Origin: Persicitalea jodogahamensis | GTDB taxonomy: Bacteria; Bacteroidota; Bacteroidia; Cytophagales; Spirosomataceae | DNA length: 64,000 nt | Reading direction: 5' to 3' | NCBI RefSeq assembly: GCF_014651615.1 | Contig: NZ_BMXF01000004.1 | Location: forward strand, 372,001-436,000 | Shown: one piece after another, positions 63,705 to 64,000 of the stretch | How the letters are laid out: each line of letters begins with the position of its first letter | How positions within the stretch are numbered: position 1 is the first letter of the stretch | The notes under the pieces: model-generated | Seen by the model: only the letters and a program-made list of their open reading frames with translations | Told to the model about the DNA's origin: nothing | Database searches by the model: none | Position numbers and translations under genes: made by a program

Positions 63705-64000
63705 TTAATGAATATTAAGGTCGAACGGCATGCGGGCTTGCATACCATTCATATTCATGAGTTTTTGATAGGTTTTAATATGCGGGGCAAGAACACCTAA
63801 TTTTTCTGACAGGATTTTATCTTCTGATTTTCCAGTCAGTTCTTTAATCATCTCTTGTACCACGTTTTTCTTTTCGGGATAATAGCGCACCCGGTAGTCC
63901 TTATCATCAAGTTTTGCAGCTTTTGCGGCAATTTTGATCGCTTCATCAAGTCCTCCCAGCACGTCCACCAGTCCATTGGCTTTGGCTTCTACCCCCGACC
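63705..64000 (-). CDS. sppA: Signal peptide peptidase SppA (protease IV), C-terminal end
   Basis: The frame is open to the window edge, so the gene continues to the right and about the last 98 residues are seen. The visible segment VEAKANGLVDVLGGLDEAIKIA is the conserved region of the long (67-kDa) SppA, after the catalytic parts, which lie outside the window. The enzyme cleaves remnant signal peptides in the inner membrane. It converges with the nucleoside transporter gene. Confidence 0.85.
   Translation of the reverse strand, partial: SGVEAKANGLVDVLGGLDEAIKIAAKAAKLDDKDYRVRYYPEKKNVVQEMIKELTGKSEDKILSEKLGVLAPHIKTYQKLMNMNGMQARMPFDLNIH

Overview
The window reads as a chromosomal segment of a Bacteroidota bacterium, most likely order Cytophagales (Spirosoma/Dyadobacter-like); the rank below phylum is inference. 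The evidence is TAnnTTTG-type -7 promoter boxes ahead of several genes, weak Shine-Dalgarno signals, a short 651-residue GyrB without the enterobacterial insertion, long-form HisG, NspC-type polyamine synthesis, S9B and M1 peptidases with signal peptides, and many small lipoproteins and outer-membrane beta-barrels. Coding density is high. No gap between genes exceeds 300 bases, and I see no rRNA, tRNA, CRISPR array, insertion sequence or prophage. Both edges cut genes: a coiled-coil protein on the left and sppA on the right.

Layout. 1-2441: a coiled-coil protein, a membrane coiled-coil protein with a PspA-like stretch and a membrane-anchored Ppx/GppA-like (ASKHA fold) protein, which look like one functional set. 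2499-5466: a lipoprotein, then an AT-richer type II restriction-modification pair (PD-(D/E)XK nuclease and N6-adenine methylase). 5520-14767: mostly housekeeping (nspC, pyrG, yidC, an LpoA-like TPR/periplasmic-binding protein, hemL) ending in a family 2 glycosyltransferase. 14836-21879: a methyltransferase, small proteins, hisS, then hisG-hisD-hisC and an outer-membrane protein. 21992-28740: an AddA/RecB-like helicase with a decayed nuclease motif, Tex, and a DEAD-box helicase. 28844-39774: accessory and envelope genes (esterase/beta-propeller fusion, barrels, lipoproteins including a collagen-like one, and a pseudokinase-like TPR membrane protein coupled to a TPR/beta-barrel protein) with polA among them. 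39924-47394: minus-strand secreted peptidases, a Lol-type permease and rbfA. 47581-50423: a three-gene signalling operon (histidine kinase, single-domain receiver, receiver plus adenylate cyclase). 50460-52932: two divergent Gfo/Idh/MocA oxidoreductases, one with a Tat-like leader. 53024-64000: tsaE-ald, two unknowns, gyrB, ppk1, a DUF4870 protein, a nucleoside transporter and sppA.

The strongest candidates for undescribed biology are the PspA-like/Ppx-like membrane set at the left edge, the pseudokinase-TM-TPR plus TPR-barrel pair at 35209-38474, and the kinase/receiver/receiver-cyclase relay, whose cyclase keeps the residues expected for cAMP synthesis. All identifications rest on reading the sequence and recalled family motifs; no database search was run.
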